From: Steinernema hermaphroditum | Taxonomy: Eukaryota; Nematoda; Chromadorea; Rhabditida; Steinernematidae | Assembly: GCA_030435675.1 (NCBI GenBank) | Contig: CM059623.1 | Location: 398,012 to 462,011, forward strand | Reading direction: 5' to 3' | DNA length: 64,000 nt | Translations under genes and position numbers: made by a program | The notes under the pieces: generated by a model | Databases searched by the model: none | Told to the model about the DNA's origin: nothing | The model's input: only the letters and a program-made list of their open reading frames with translations | In this document: in pieces, positions 10,489 through 24,808 of the stretch | Layout: each line of letters begins with the position of its first letter | How positions within the stretch are numbered: the first letter of the stretch is position 1

Positions 10489-12230
10489 AAATGGCAATGA
10501 GAATCGATCTCTTCGAACCACCGAAAACATCAGTGCAAAGAACACGCGGGGCGGAGCGTGTCGCTTCGACCCAAAGAACACGCGGATCGTCGCTCCACGC
10601 TAGGGTCACGCCACGAGATTGTAGTGATGAGGAACCGGTTCGCGGCGCGTTGATTGCCGCTATCAATGACCACAGATCAAATCAAGATGCAAACACGCAC
10701 GCAGAGACTTCCCAGACGGCAATTGGCACTCGCAATTTTACAAAATCAGCGCCGGCGACAGATCGATTAATTCCGCATTCAACTGCCCAATGGAAACCGA
10801 AAAGTTCAATGGCGCCATCCGATCAAATTCTGTTGTCGGTGCATTAAATGTGTTGCAGAATCTAATCGGAAATGGGAGAGCCGTCTGCAGATACGTCACA
10901 GTCTCCACCATGTGACAAGAAGTAGGCATTCCTTATCACGCTACACGATTCAAATGTTCTATTAAATATGGTTAGAGTCAGCTCAGATCGCCCAACTGCG
11001 GCCAAAGTACAAAGCGACTTTCCGCACATGGACGCCAAAACAAAGACAGCGCGATTATCGATCAAATCGATCAAGTACAAAGACATTTCACCGCACCGCA
11101 GCGAACCCGCTTAAACAAATCAAAAACCAAAATTTCCAAATCGGGAAAGCGAGATGACAGCGGCAATAAACGAACGGCGCGAGCGAGAGCGGCAAGACTA
11201 CAAGCGGGCATTTTGAAATCGTCCGATCGATCGCGCCATTCAGTGTGAGTGGGAATTTGGAAAGGATCGGAGTTAAATGGAACGCAGAGGCGATTTTGAA
11301 CGAGGACTGTTCAGAATGAACGGATCGCAGGATCATGTCATGCAACGTGATGTAAGATCGGTTTATATCGGTCAAAAAGGACGCATTCACGCGTTCTCGT
11401 CGCTTGAACGCAAATTTTAATTCAGTTTGCGGGTCAGCGCGCGCAGCTGATAAGTTATGGTCTTCAGTTTATCACGACATTTAGGTCTTGGCGCGGGTTT
11501 AAGCAGCAGCGGGAGTCCCTTTAATTCCGCACTAAAGCATGGGCCAAAGGTCGGAGAGCGAACCTAAAAAGCTCATTAAGGAAGACTCACTAAAGCCAAC
11601 AGTTTGACTCTGAACTCATCCTTTTGATGGTTCCCTTGTGGGTTGAATTCGATGTGGATCGATCACAAAATTCAACCACACCGAAATGGTTCCAGCACGC
11701 GATCATTCGAAGTAGTTCCAATTGACTGACAGAAGAGAGACTGTATAAGGGGCAGCTTAGCTGCGCAGTGTGGAAAGTTCCACGGCGATCAGCGAACGCT
11801 TGCCGTGGGGAGCGAAACCGCAACGAACACTCAAGGCCGCGGCATCCATGAGCCATCGCGTACGTGTGAATCGAAGCGACGCAAACAGCCAAGCGATCAA
11901 CATCGCCTGCCTCGTCGGTGTTTCCCTAATGGCGCCGAATGGAAAGTGACAGAGACGGTTAGTATCGATCTGCTGGCGGCGACTGTTGGGGGATGCAAAA
12001 ATGAATGAGAGGGGCGCTGCTTTTATGTGACAGAGAAAAGCAGGACTGTGACTGATGTCCAGGCTTACTTTCGTTTTTCTTAATGAAATTGGTTGCATGA
12101 CGCCCGTGGGGTAGGTTCTCAAGAAAAACGCTTGAGAGTGTTCAGCATAATCGGGGCACCATGACGCTTGGTGAGGTTAATGCCCCCAGTAGTACTTTTA
12201 TACGTCATTGCAAACAACACTGGAGTCCAT
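10489..12230. other. intergenic/promoter region of aldo-2
   Basis: No supported coding exon. TATA-like motifs occur in both directions: TGTATAAGG at about 11741 (+) and ACATAAAAGC near 12026 (-). The minus-strand one could belong to a distal aldo-2 promoter. Frames of about 100-120 codons here look like random frames in GC-rich DNA. Confidence 0.4.
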
Positions 12231-15200
12231 TTAAACGAAGTTCTTCATCATCGTCTTCTCGCCGACTTCATCAAAATCCATCTTTTTAGCTAGCTTCGGA
12301 GGTGCACAGATGATTCCACGACAGGTCAGGATTAGGAGAATTAGAGTAACAAGGGCTCCAACACCGCTGACGCCCAGCACTGAACCGTACTTGATCGTAT
12401 GACTGGCTAAAAGCAAGCGGATACTCAATACACTGAGGCAAACTACAAACCTCGAGACTTTCCTTCTTTAGTAGTAACACTTGTACTGCCTGCAGTCGAA
12501 TGGGCTATTGGCTCGATCGTGTTAGTAAATGTTGTAGATATTGTTACTGGTTTGATCGAGGGCGATGAAGAAGCTGACTCAGCAGGTGCTGCTGGCGGAA
12601 TTTCTGCCGAGTACGACGATCCCGACGAAGAATAGGAAGGCTCGCTTGCAGTTGTGACTTCCTCTGTGGTAGACGGCGATACCGACGTCTTCGTCTCATC
12701 ATGTTTCGTTTCGGTCGTCGACGGCATCGCAGGTTCTTTCGCAGTAGTCACCGGCTGCCCTGTGATGGCGGCATCTGTAACAAGCAGTATCACAGTTGTC
12801 GGAGAGTTTTAGGGCGTTGTCGACATACTGGTAGAGAGCGTAGTGGCTAGCGTCGAAGTCATTGACGATGAAGAGGTTGCATCCGTCTGCAACGTGGTTG
12901 CGGGTGTAGCCGATGTCTTCGCCTCATCATATTTCCTTTCGGTCGTTGACGGAGATTCAGTGGAAGAAGATGTGACCGTCGTAGAGTCCGGTTCGTCGTC
13001 AGGACCTGCTGATGATGTTGCGTTTGCCACGATGACCGGTGCTGGTGCTGGTTCCTTCCTAGTAGTTGCCGGCTCCTCTATCATAGTGACATCTGCAACA
13101 ACCGACGCAATTGTCGTAGTGTTTTGAGGCGTCTTTGATGGAGCAGTAGAAGTCGTCGATGGTGCAGATGAAGAGGTTGCATCCGTCTGCAACGTGGTTG
13201 AGGGCGCAGCCGATGTCTTCACCTCATCATGTTTCGTTTCGGTCGTCGACGGCATCGCAGGTTTTTTCGCAGTAGTCACCGGCTGCTCTGTGATGGTGGC
13301 ATCTGTAACAAGCAGCATCACATTTGGCGGAGAGTTTTGGGGCGTTGTCGACATACTGGTAGAGAGCGTAGTGGCTAGCGTCGAAGTCATTGACGATGAA
13401 GAGGTTGCATCCGTCTGCAACGTGGTTGAGGGCGTAGCCGATGTCTTCACCTCATCATGTTTCGTTTCGGTCGTCGACGGCATCGCAGGTTCTTTCGCAG
13501 TTGTCACCGGCTGCTCTGTGATGGTGGCATCTGTAACAAGCAGCATCACATTTGGCGGAGAGTTTTGGGGCGTTGTCGACATACTGGTAGAGAGCGTAGT
13601 GGCTAGCGTCGAAGTCATTGACGATGAAGAGGTTGCATCCGTCTGCAACGTGGTTAAGGGCGTAGCCGATGTCTTCACCTCATCATGTTTCGTTTCGGTC
13701 GTCGACGGCATCGCAGGTTTTTTCGCAGTAGTCACCGGCTGCTCTGTGATGGTGGCATCTGTAACAAGCAGCATCACATTTGGCGGAGAGTTTTGGGGCG
13801 TTGTCGACATACTGGTAGAGAGCGTAGTGGCTAGCGTCGAAGTCATTGACGATGAAGAGGTTGCATCCGTCTGCAACGTGGTTGAGGGCGTAGCCGATGT
13901 CTTCACCTCATCATATTTCCTTTCGGTCGTCGACGGTATCTCATGTTCTTTCGCAGTAGTCACCGGCTGCTGTGTGATGGTGGCATCTGTAACAAACAGT
14001 CTCACAGTTGGCGGAGAGTTTTGAGGCGTTGTCGACGTACTGGTAGAGAGCGTAGTGGCTGGCATCGAAGTCGTTGACGATGATGAGATAGTACCTGTCT
14101 CCAGCGTGCTTGACGGCTTGACCGATGTCGCTGCTTGGTCCAGCGTCGTTTCAGTTGGTGACGGGGATTCGGACTTGTTCGCAGTAGTCACCGGCTGCTC
14201 TGTCGTAGCGGTATCGGTGGCAATCTTTGCAGAAGCCATCGAAGTTGTCGTTGAGCTTTTCGGCTCTACTTCGCTAGTCATCTCCGGTGTTGACAGAGGT
14301 GCTGCCATTGAATTTTTCTTGACAGATAGTGTGGGTTCCCCTTCCATCGTAACCGTTGACAATTCTTCTGTTGCAGTAACATTGGGAGTAACCTCTGTAG
14401 GTGCTGCCAGAGTAGTCGTCAATTCTTCCCGCGACATTGCGGTAGTCATCTGAGTTTCTAGAACACTCGATGACGTCGCATTTGCCATAGTTGCCTGTGC
14501 CGGTTCCTTCGAAGTGGTTCCCGCTTCTTCGGTCATAGTGACGTTGAAAGTAGTCTCTGCATGAACCGCCGAAGTTGTCGTCGAGTTTTCCGGCTGCGCT
14601 TCTTTTGTCGTTGACAGAGGCAGCGACGATGAGTTTGCCACAGCAGTCGGTATCGGTTCATTGCTAGCCGTTGCTGGTTCTTCTGCGGCTACAATGCTGA
14701 AAGGGACGTCTGCAGGGGCGGACACTTCTGTTGTCGTCTGATTTGTTGATGGTGGAGATGACGTGGTTGTACTTGTCTCCAACGTTGTGGTCGTTGTTGA
14801 AGTTTCCGCGGATACACCTCCAACAAGCGTCCTATAGTGTTCACTGCAAATATTTGCATAAATCATAGTCATCAAAAATCACAACGAACATTTTCAAGGA
14901 CGTGTTCATCACAGATATTAAAGGCATATGATGTGCATTTGCGTCATTTGAGGTTGCGATTATGCAGTCGTCTGAATGGCTGAAAATAAACGAAAAATTT
15001 ATACCATCACGCTTTGGATCATTGCACCATACCCATCATTAGAGTGATAATAGTACATAGTCTTGTTCGCAAGGTATTCTTCTTGCAGTAAATAAATCGA
15101 TCCTTTCTCAAACGTATCGACGATGATTTTGTCTGCATCCAAAAGCAGGTCGAGCGGCGAGTGAGACGCCTAAAACCAAATCACTCAACACAATGCGAAT

Positions 15201-15767
15201 TTTGAAATGAGTACATCTCGTGTAGAACACTTCGCCAAATCCCGTTTATCTTCATCGTCAAGCCAGTAAGATGGAGAAGCGGGAGGGAAGCACCGCGAGC
15301 TGATGTTGTTAATTCCACTACTAAAAGACACTGAATATGAAAACATGCATGCGGAATAAATTTTTACATATTGTACCACTTGGCACATATTAGAGAGGTT
15401 TGCCCTGGAAGACAATTTACCATATCATGCGGAGACTGTGGCCACTCAATGTAGTGGAGTTTCCCTCGAGAGTAATCCTTTACAACTGTCAGCATCAAAT
15501 CATTGACACTGTAACGCAGTTCACATTCGGAAACGAGAATTATGAACGATTTTGTACATCAACGTGTAACTTACTCTGAACCTTCTTCTCCAAATCTTCC
15601 ATTGTTGCGAAATTGTTGAAGTCCACAATTTCGAACGGCTGGCCTGCGATTTTCTTGCAGCTGGTGAAGAACACTGAGTATCCATCGAACTGCCGTATAT
15701 CGCAGTAGTCGATGGAAGAGACTAGCACTGATAGGAGCGCAACGAAGATGACGATTCTAGTGACCAT
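12231..15767 (-). CDS. mucin-stalk type I membrane protein, nematode-specific
   Basis: I do not recognise a named family. Minus-strand model: exon 1 15767-15575 (signal peptide MVTRIVIFVALLSVLVSS, then a domain starting DYCDIRQFDGY), exon 2 15485-15368, exon 3 15320-15215, exon 4 15169-15033, exon 5 from 14979. These are joined by 45-, 47- and 53-bp introns plus one of 89 bp, and encode a cysteine-containing ectodomain with N-glycosylation sites. A long Thr/Ser/Pro-rich exon (about 14843-12451) follows; its junction with exon 5 could not be fixed. After a 44-bp intron, the last exon 12406-12231 holds a membrane span (GVGALVTLILLILTCRGIIC) and a cytoplasmic tail ending MMKNFV. The short paralogue at 17641-18142 has the same signal peptide, span and tail. 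Start 15767 is preferred over the in-frame ATG at 15779 because the paralogue has ACG there. An in-frame TAA at 12809-12811 interrupts the stalk unless the 54-bp segment around it is spliced out. Confidence 0.65.
12775..14040 (-). repeat. 228-bp coding tandem repeats of the mucin stalk
   Basis: A 76-codon unit recurs at an exact 228-bp period: the marker AAGAGGTTGCATCC (plus strand) starts at 13171, 13399, 13627 and 13855. A more diverged unit lies about 300 bp earlier, at 12871. Each unit encodes a Thr/Ser-rich segment with the core TDATITEQPVTTAK. Within five units the minus strand contains GTATGT or GTACGT, then TTACAG exactly 54 bp later (12775-12828, 13303-13356, 13531-13584, 13759-13812, 13987-14040). 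The very high identity between units points to recent expansion or gene conversion. Confidence 0.85.
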
Positions 15768-15905
15768 CTCACAGGACATTCGCAGTCGCCTGGAGCCGCG
15801 GCAAAGTTCGTAGTGAAGATCGGGATGCGCTGATCGTTTGGACGACCGCTTCGGGAGGGTTCACAAGCACACAATGCGAGCAGAAGGTGGCTTGCAGCTG
15901 CCATG
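15768..15905 (-). promoter_or_regulatory. upstream region shared with the short paralogue
   Basis: About 110 bp upstream of this start aligns, with substitutions, to the same place upstream of the paralogue at 18142. Shared blocks include GGGATGCGCTGA and GTTCACAA.CACACA. Retention of non-coding similarity while the coding parts differ greatly suggests a common promoter or 5'UTR element, or recent conversion. Confidence 0.45.
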
Positions 15906-16446
15906 AGTCTGTCTGAAACCGTTTCAATTTGTAAAAATGCAAAATGCACGTCCCATCGGATGCAAATGTCTCACACGATTCGCGACACGAACAATTTGCG
16001 CGCCCTTTTTGCTAGCTCTTTCATTTTCGATTAGATTTCTGCAAAGTCAAAACGGTTTCCCGTGCTTTTCAGTCTTCTGTCGTGATGTCCAGTAAATAAC
16101 TCCTTAGCCGCAGGTATGTGTAATTCTATTCAGAAACGTCGATTTAGCCTTTATTTTGCTTAAAGAAATATAATATTATTTCGGTATTTTCGCTCTTGCG
16201 CGTGCACAAAATTATCACTTTTTTTCAATTAACCATTGGAACGCTAACCAATAGTCTTGTTGAGACATTCATTGAGCGCACAGGCGGGGTCAAACTGCAA
16301 AGCCCACGTTCATCTTCTCAACCAATTGGTTGGCTTTACTTTTGCTCAGTAATCAATTCTCTAGCGACGGCGAACAGTGGTTATTGTGAGACCTGTGTCA
16401 TCACGATTTTAAGTGAAGCTAGTCTATGAATTGCTACTCTTTTCAG
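15906..16446. other. intergenic between divergent mucin gene and ETFB
   Basis: No coding exon supported. The stretch must hold the promoters of two divergently transcribed genes. The ETFB side ends in CTCTTTTCAG directly abutting the ATG at 16447. Confidence 0.4.
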
Positions 16447-17438
16447 ATGCGTGTTCTTGTGGGAGTAAAGCGTGTGGTCGACTATGCAGTGAAGGTCCGC
16501 GTCAGACCGGACAAGAAAGGAGTTGTAACGGAAAATGTCCAGCATTCGATGAACCCGTTCGATGAAATTGCTCTTGAGGAGGCCGTTAAGCTGAAGGAGG
16601 CCAAGATTGCCAAGGAAGTCGTTGCTGTCTCGTTCGGCCCTGCAAAGAGTCAGGAAGTTCTCCGAACCGCCTTAGCCAAGGGCGCAGACAAGGCCATCCA
16701 CATTGCTGTTGAAGATGCGGCCGCCGAGAAGATTGAACCTGTACACGTGGCTCGCGCTTTAGCAAAGATCGCTCAAGATCAGAAGTTTGACGTTGTCTTT
16801 GTGGGAAAGCAGGTAATCATACACAAACCCAACTGTATGCAGATTTTTTTTATTTTCTAGGCGATCGATGACGATGCAAACCAAACGGGTCAATTGCTAG
16901 CTGGTTTCTTGAATTGGCCTCAAGCCATGTTTGCTAGCAAGGTTGAGGCCGAAGGAGCCACTCATCTCAAAGTCACTCGAGAAATTGATGGTGGTTTGGA
17001 CACTGTTAAAGTCAAGCTCCCTGCTGTGCTCAGCGCCGATTTGCGGCTAAATACTCCTCGTTATGCGACCCTTCCCAACATCATGAAGGCCAAGAAAAAG
17101 CCACTGGAAAAGAAGACCCCCGATGAGTTGGGCATTGATATGACTGCTCAAACTGAGATCCTGGAGGTGAGCAGATTTTCGATCGACATATGTTATGCGG
17201 AACAGCAACTCCTCTTAACTTTTAAGTTTGGCGTATCTTATCTATCTATAATTCCCGCCTAATAATTCATGATGACCATTGTGTCTAACGGTTTTCGAAA
17301 AGAGCATTTTGCTGATGAATATGTTGTAATCCTATATTGCTTTAGGTTTCGGAACCCCCTACTCGCAAGGCAGGCGGATTTGTGCCGGACGTTGCTACTC
17401 TGATCACCAAGCTTAAGGAGAAGGGTGTCTTGCCGTAA
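16447..17438 (+). CDS. ETFB: electron transfer flavoprotein, beta subunit
   Basis: Mitochondrial matrix subunit that, with ETF alpha, takes electrons from acyl-CoA and other flavin dehydrogenases and passes them to ETF-ubiquinone oxidoreductase. Exons 16447-16812, 16861-17166 and 17346-17438, with introns of 48 and 179 bp, all GT-AG and phase 0, give 254 residues, the usual length. Landmarks: N-terminal [32 protein letters not shown], the nucleotide-binding segment [18 protein letters not shown] spanning the exon 1/2 junction, and the ETF-beta signature around [17 protein letters not shown] near residue 195. There is no separate presequence, as is usual for this subunit. TTTTCAG immediately precedes the ATG, suggesting trans-splicing right at the start codon. 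It is convergent with the short mucin-type gene; the stop codons are about 200 bp apart. Confidence 0.96.
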
Positions 17439-17640
17439 TAGATTTTTTAGAGATGTAAATAGCATCGTTCTTGCATTAAATTTATTCATCTGTGTCGTTG
17501 CTATTCATTGCCCATTGGTCGTTAGTACCGTGTTGCATATATTTTCTACGTTTCTCATTGATTTTTGTGTTTATATGAGTGTTGATAGAGCGGCGATTTC
17601 ACTTTACTCAAGTATTAGTTGACAGCACGCACAAAACGTT

Positions 17641-18142
17641 TCAAACGAAGTTCTTCATCATCGTCGTTTCACCGGCGTCGTCGACCGCATCCGGCTTCGG
17701 GGGGTTGCAGATCATACGGCAGGAGCTTAGAATCAGAAATATGGTACTCACGAGGAGTCCCACTCCGCTAACACCCAGAATCACTGCGAACAACACTGTG
17801 TGTGCGTCTTCGGAGGGCTCGGACGTCGTCGACTGATCCGAAGCAATGAACAACGCAGACGCTTGACGTGAAGCAGTGGACGGTGAAGATGTTCCTGGCT
17901 GTGTGCTCTCAGTCATATCGCTAAAAACAAACGTTTAAAGCAGTCCACCTAATTCAAGGAGCATACCGTTCACTAGAAGTTGAATTCCCGTTGATTGTGC
18001 CGTTGGTGTGATCGGGTATCAACGCATTCACCGATTGTCCCGTCGATTCGTCCACCTGAATCTGATCCACATCTTGCGCAGAAAGGGTGGAGGTGACGAC
18101 CAGTGAGAGCAGCGCGACGAAGAAGGCGACTCTAGTGGTCAT
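17641..18142 (-). CDS. short mucin-like type I membrane protein, paralogue of 12231-15767
   Basis: Function unknown. Exons 18142-17967 and 17920-17641 on the minus strand, with a 46-bp intron (GTATGC..TTTTTAG, phase 2), give 151 residues. The signal peptide is MTTRVAFFVALLSLVVTSTL. The short extracellular part is Ser/Thr-rich with NGT and NST glycosylation sequons. One membrane span follows (TVLFAVILGVSGVGLLVSTI onward), then a short tail with Pro-Pro-Lys-Pro and acidic residues ending TTMMKNFV. Signal peptide, GVSGVG span and MMKNFV tail match the large neighbour, but the cysteine-containing ectodomain and the repeats are absent. The two are evidently tandem paralogues that now flank ETFB. 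Confidence 0.75.
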
Positions 18143-18275
18143 CTCGCTGGACGTCCAAAGTCGTCTAGCGCGGCTGCGGAGTTCACAGTGGAGACCGGGA
18201 TGCGCTGACCGTTAGGCCGACCGTTTCGGACCAGTTCACAAACACACAGTGAGGGCAATGAGTGCTGCTTGTCTC
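18143..18275 (-). promoter_or_regulatory. upstream region shared with the large mucin gene
   Basis: Aligns with 15780-15900 over about 110 bp, including GGGATGCGCTGA, CGACCG(T/C)TTCGG and GTTCACAA(A/G)CACACA. This is the counterpart of the conserved upstream segment described there. Confidence 0.45.
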
Positions 18276-19560
18276 TACTCGCAGAAACTGTCTAGGGTTA
18301 GCAGAGACTGTCTAGGCGCCTTTATAAGAGAAAAGATAATTTGGGATCAGTCTACCTCCAAAGAAATGGCGCGCTTTCGAAATTCTCGTATGATGACACA
18401 CCATTTGTAGCTTTCTTGAGGTTCCAAACGTTGCTGAAACGGATGAACTGAGAACCGGGAATTGGAGCGTTGGAAAGGCTACATTATCTTGTGGAAGAAT
18501 TTCGTTGTTTTCCAACTATGTTCAAGGTCGCCGACTTGATCATTTCGCGGCATCGAAACCTTTTTTTGGAGGAGTGTTCCGGTGCATCGGAGCGCCAGTT
18601 GACGAATGGGCACAGAAATCAATTTGGTGGTCATGTCACTTTAATAACAGGAAGCAATCAATTAAAAGATTAGCGACACACATTTCGCAACATCGATTAG
18701 TGCCTGCTCAGAACGCATTTCTATCATTACGGTATAGGAAATTGATACAATTTCTGTCTTGTTTGTTTCGTTTCTTGTTCGTCGAACAAGGTCGAATTTA
18801 GTTTCAAGTCTTTCTGCGATTCTATCGAACATTGACCACCTTTTCAACGGCCTTTCGTATGACACCAATGCTCCTCCAAGCGCTCTCGAACACATAGTGA
18901 TAGTGAACCAACTCATTTAATCTGCAGCCGTGGCTCATTGCGAATGTGTTCAATTTGCAAACTGGTCGGGGTCGGTTCGACACCGGCTAGGGGAGCATAT
19001 TTTATCTGAAACTGACCGTCTCCCGACACACTTGCCCTTAGATCTCCTCCATATGGCAGCCGTTTTATTACGGTAGGAAGTTGCAATGCGTTCTTCGTGT
19101 TCGTCGTCTAAAATTCTACGATCGAAGATCAGCTTAAGTGCAAATTGCAACATACATTTCATTCAGGGCTCACTGCTTTCAAAATAGCTAGGCGTTAAGT
19201 AATGTTGTAAATTATAGAGTTCTAGCCAGATTTAATAAATAAAACATGTTTTTTCCATGATGAACCGCATGACATTTCATTGAAACACCCACGTGGCCTC
19301 GCCATAAACCTCGTGCCCGATAAAGATCACAGATTCCCGATCAGTCCACCGCAATCTGGAACGGCGTGACCGTCGGCTCAAAAAGAACTGTGGGAGCGAT
19401 GAGCACCGACGGAAAGAGGCGCAGAACCGGAGCTGCGCAGATGAAGATGATGAATTGCACGTGGCCGCGCTATGACAACTCTGTTGCGTATCGTTGAAAT
19501 GTGCTGTAACAACCAGCGGATCTTTCCGCTCGCCACTTCTCGCCCCTCACATCTTCTCAT
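18276..19560. other. intergenic upstream of tdo-2
   Basis: No gene supported. It contains one tRNA-like dispersed repeat (18923-19023). The last 60 bp before the dioxygenase start are pyrimidine-rich but lack a clear AG acceptor. Confidence 0.4.
18923..19023 (+). repeat. SINE-type tRNA-like repeat, copy A
   Basis: GTGGCTCATTGCG followed by a TTTGCAAA loop, then GGTCGGTTCGACACC (fits the Pol III B box GGTTCGANNCC), then an ATCTGAAACTGACCG tail. The same order of blocks occurs near 28810-28960 (-), 35287-35400 (-) and 46252-46344 (+). No folded intact tRNA is possible here, so it is read as a tRNA-derived repeat, not a tRNA gene. Confidence 0.45.
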
Positions 19561-22169
<2,609 letters not shown>

Positions 22170-22526
22170 GGTGCATTTGTGATGTATTTGATTGGAATGA
22201 AGTGTCATGAACTTGTCATGGGGAAACAGATTGATGAGAGGTCCTTTTTTCGTTATTTTTTTTCGGTTCCAATTCCTCATCTTTAGCCATGATCCTGAGC
22301 CTAAACATCAGAGAGGCGAAGAGCTGAATCGGCAGAGGCGGCCGATACGGGATTTGCATCCAGCCCTATTATGTACTATAGCCTGGATATGGAATGGATC
22401 AAAAAATGATTCGTTTTATCACCCACAAAATATGTTTCCTGTATGTCGGGTCTCTCAGTGTGCTCTAGATTGCTGAATGCTGGACATAACAACTAGGTAA
22501 AACATGCACTATCTGTTTGTAAAAAC

Positions 22527-22532
22527 AATAAA
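22527..22532 (+). terminator. candidate poly(A) signal of tdo-2
   Basis: AATAAA about 360 bp after the stop codon on the coding strand; the first canonical signal seen downstream. Confidence 0.4.
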
Positions 22533-22982
22533 GTGCTTGACGATTGTTTAAGCGGCAACGATTAACCCAATTTATGGAGCTCTCTCCACAAGCTTCTGTT
22601 TTCTCGATTTAGATTAGCAGTAGAGCTGTTTTCTCCTCAGGACGCCTGCACTCTCGCTGTTGATCAGACCCAGCCAAAACAGGAACCTGAGCATCACTAC
22701 ACACCGTCCTGTTTCGAGCAGTCAAGCGATAAATTTAACGCCACATCAAGATCTTTCAACTTCCTTGTTCCTTTTACCATTTCATCGCTGTGGGGGTTGA
22801 TCTATGCTTCTATTCCCTGTGTTTACTGTATCGATGTGATAAATCTTCCTCTAATTTCAGCTATCCAGCCTATTTCCTCATGCCCAAAATGATAACTTTT
22901 GCCGGTCTTCAATGTTCAATTTTGAAAAAGACCCTCACCTCACCTCGTCTTGTCCTTTTCCTTTCCAGTTGGCGCTGTTTTT

Positions 22983-23620
22983 GTCACAGAGACCACTTCA
23001 ATCGCCGCAGAAATCTACTTCCTTCTTCGTACTAAAACAGTGAAAAAACAATAAGTGCTTGGCGAAAAACGATCGCGTTTTGTGTACTTGTTGTTGCCTA
23101 CAGGGAACGGCTATAAAGCGGTGGTTTTAATGTCTTTTCCTTTTATTAACTTCACTTATTTATGCTGCTGCTCATGTACGGCAATCCAGCACACTTACGC
23201 ATAAGAAAAATAACCCTCCCCGGAATTTCTAATCCGTTTCCTCGCTTGCTAGTTTAGACCTGCTTCTAAATGCTATAAAGTGGTTGCTTCCTTGTCTTCA
23301 TGTCTTTTAATTTTTGTGACTATGAACTTTGTTTATTTATGTTGTCATTATGATGCTTACTTAAAAGGGTACCGGCCTTATATTCATACTCAATGAGCCT
23401 TGGTTTCGGTTTTTAAACGCGCGATATAGAAGATATAAAATCACCGTTAATCAGGCACAGAGACCACTTCAAGCGCCACAGAGATCTATTTCCTTCTTCG
23501 TACTAAAACAGCGGAAAACAATAAGTGCTTGGCGACAAACGATCGCGTTTTGTGTACTTGTTGTTGCCTACAGGGAACGGCTATAAACCGATGGTTTTCA
23601 TGTCTTTTCCTTTTACTTAT
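22983..23620 (+). repeat. 165-bp direct duplication
   Basis: A block starting AGAGACCACTTCAA and running through GTACTTGTTGTTGCCTACAG and a CTATAAA/GTTTT segment occurs at about 22988-23150 and again at 23458-23620, 470 bp apart. A weaker third partial copy lies near 23270. The second copy is immediately followed by the deleted maT. Confidence 0.75.
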
Positions 23621-23668
23621 TTTTGTACTTTTCATGTTATTGTCTTTTGCTTATACATTTTTAGTCTA

Positions 23669-24258
23669 CAGGGTGTCAAGAAAATACTGTCACGAACCCA
23701 CATGAAACCCACAGAATCGCCGCTATCTGTCTTAGAAAGGTTCCTTGCACATTGTGACAGTGGAAAAAACCCACTTCCCCAAAAACTGCGATGGTTGGGG
23801 CATGAATTTCTTGGATAGATAGAACCAGGCTCATTTTCATCATAAAAGGCGCTAGGATCAACGCAGAAAATTAACGAGAGCTGATTTTTGTGTATCTCGT
23901 GATTCCCCAGACGCAGGAGAATAAAATAAACTTTGAATAGAAGCTCCAGCAGGACAGGGCCCCTGCCTGCTCTTTCAAGCAAAAGTAACTGGACTCGCTC
24001 AAACGGGCTCTCGAGAAGGCGTGGGATGAAATAACTCCGAAAATGATAGCGTCCATTCTGCAAATTTTTCGAAAGCATTTAGACTTCCAAAGCACTTCCG
24101 CCTGCATAGCGACAGGCGGAAGTCATTTTGAATGCGAGTGAGGTGTATGCTATTCAGAATTGTATGCTCCTTCGAATGATGTACTGCGTGCTCTGACTCG
24201 TTTGTTCTATAAAAAGTTATGGTTGCTTTTCCGCGTGACAGTATTTTCTTGACAAGTT
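23669..24258 (+). mobile_element. internally deleted, decayed maT element
   Basis: The left end is CAGGGTGTCAAGAAAATACT preceded by TA (23667-23668). The inverted copy on the right, CGTGACAGTATTTTCTTGACA, ends near 24254, but the outermost bases are lost or mutated. The interior keeps a transposase remnant with stops: a VKG/RINAEN-like piece near 23850 and, near the right end, DSLKRALEKAWDEI and a GGSHFE-like C-terminus. About 590 bp remain of an expected 1.3 kb. It cannot encode a transposase and would depend on another copy. Confidence 0.75.
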
Positions 24259-24808
24259 ACAAGTTAGTTTTGTAGACTTCGCTTTCACGAACTTTACTTA
24301 TTTATGTTGCCATTATGACGTACTACTGAAAAGCTGACATAGACCTGATATTTCTGCTCAAATTATTAGCATTGTTTCTGAATGGTTTCGGTTTTTAAAC
24401 ACGCGATGTAGAATATATAAAATCATCGGCGATATGGCACACTTATGCGTAATAAAGCCAATCTTTCTCCGTGGTTTGATCTCTAATCCGTTTCCTCGAT
24501 GGTTTAGATCCATTTCACATTAGATTAGATTTTTGGTTTCGAAATACTCTTTCTTTTCCTGAGGACCAACGTTTCCGTTTTGATCGACGATCAACCGTTT
24601 TTAATCAACGCTCTATTGGCCGCGAAAAATCGTTCCGTATGCGTATGCGTTCCTTGTTTGTGCGTTGGATTGCACAATTAAACATTCCAACACGCGATGT
24701 TTCGAATTGTTAATTGCGTTATTGGCCCCTATCAAATTGGCTTCCGATCCTTTGATTGACATCGATGCATGGATGCCACATGTCCAGGGTCTAATTGAAT
24801 TCTGTTTG

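Noticed and set aside
12809..12811. Calling the large mucin gene a pseudogene because of the in-frame TAA
   Set aside because: All downstream exons remain open and the stop lies inside a well-formed 54-bp candidate intron, so a live gene is at least as likely.
13194..14024. Plus-strand 276-codon frame through the repeats
   Set aside because: Antisense shadow of the mucin stalk; its Val/Ser/Asp repeats are the complement of the Thr/Ser codons.
18960..19000. Functional tRNA gene at the GGTTCGACACC B box
   Set aside because: The acceptor and D stems do not pair and similar degenerate copies with a common tail occur elsewhere, so a SINE-type repeat is more likely.
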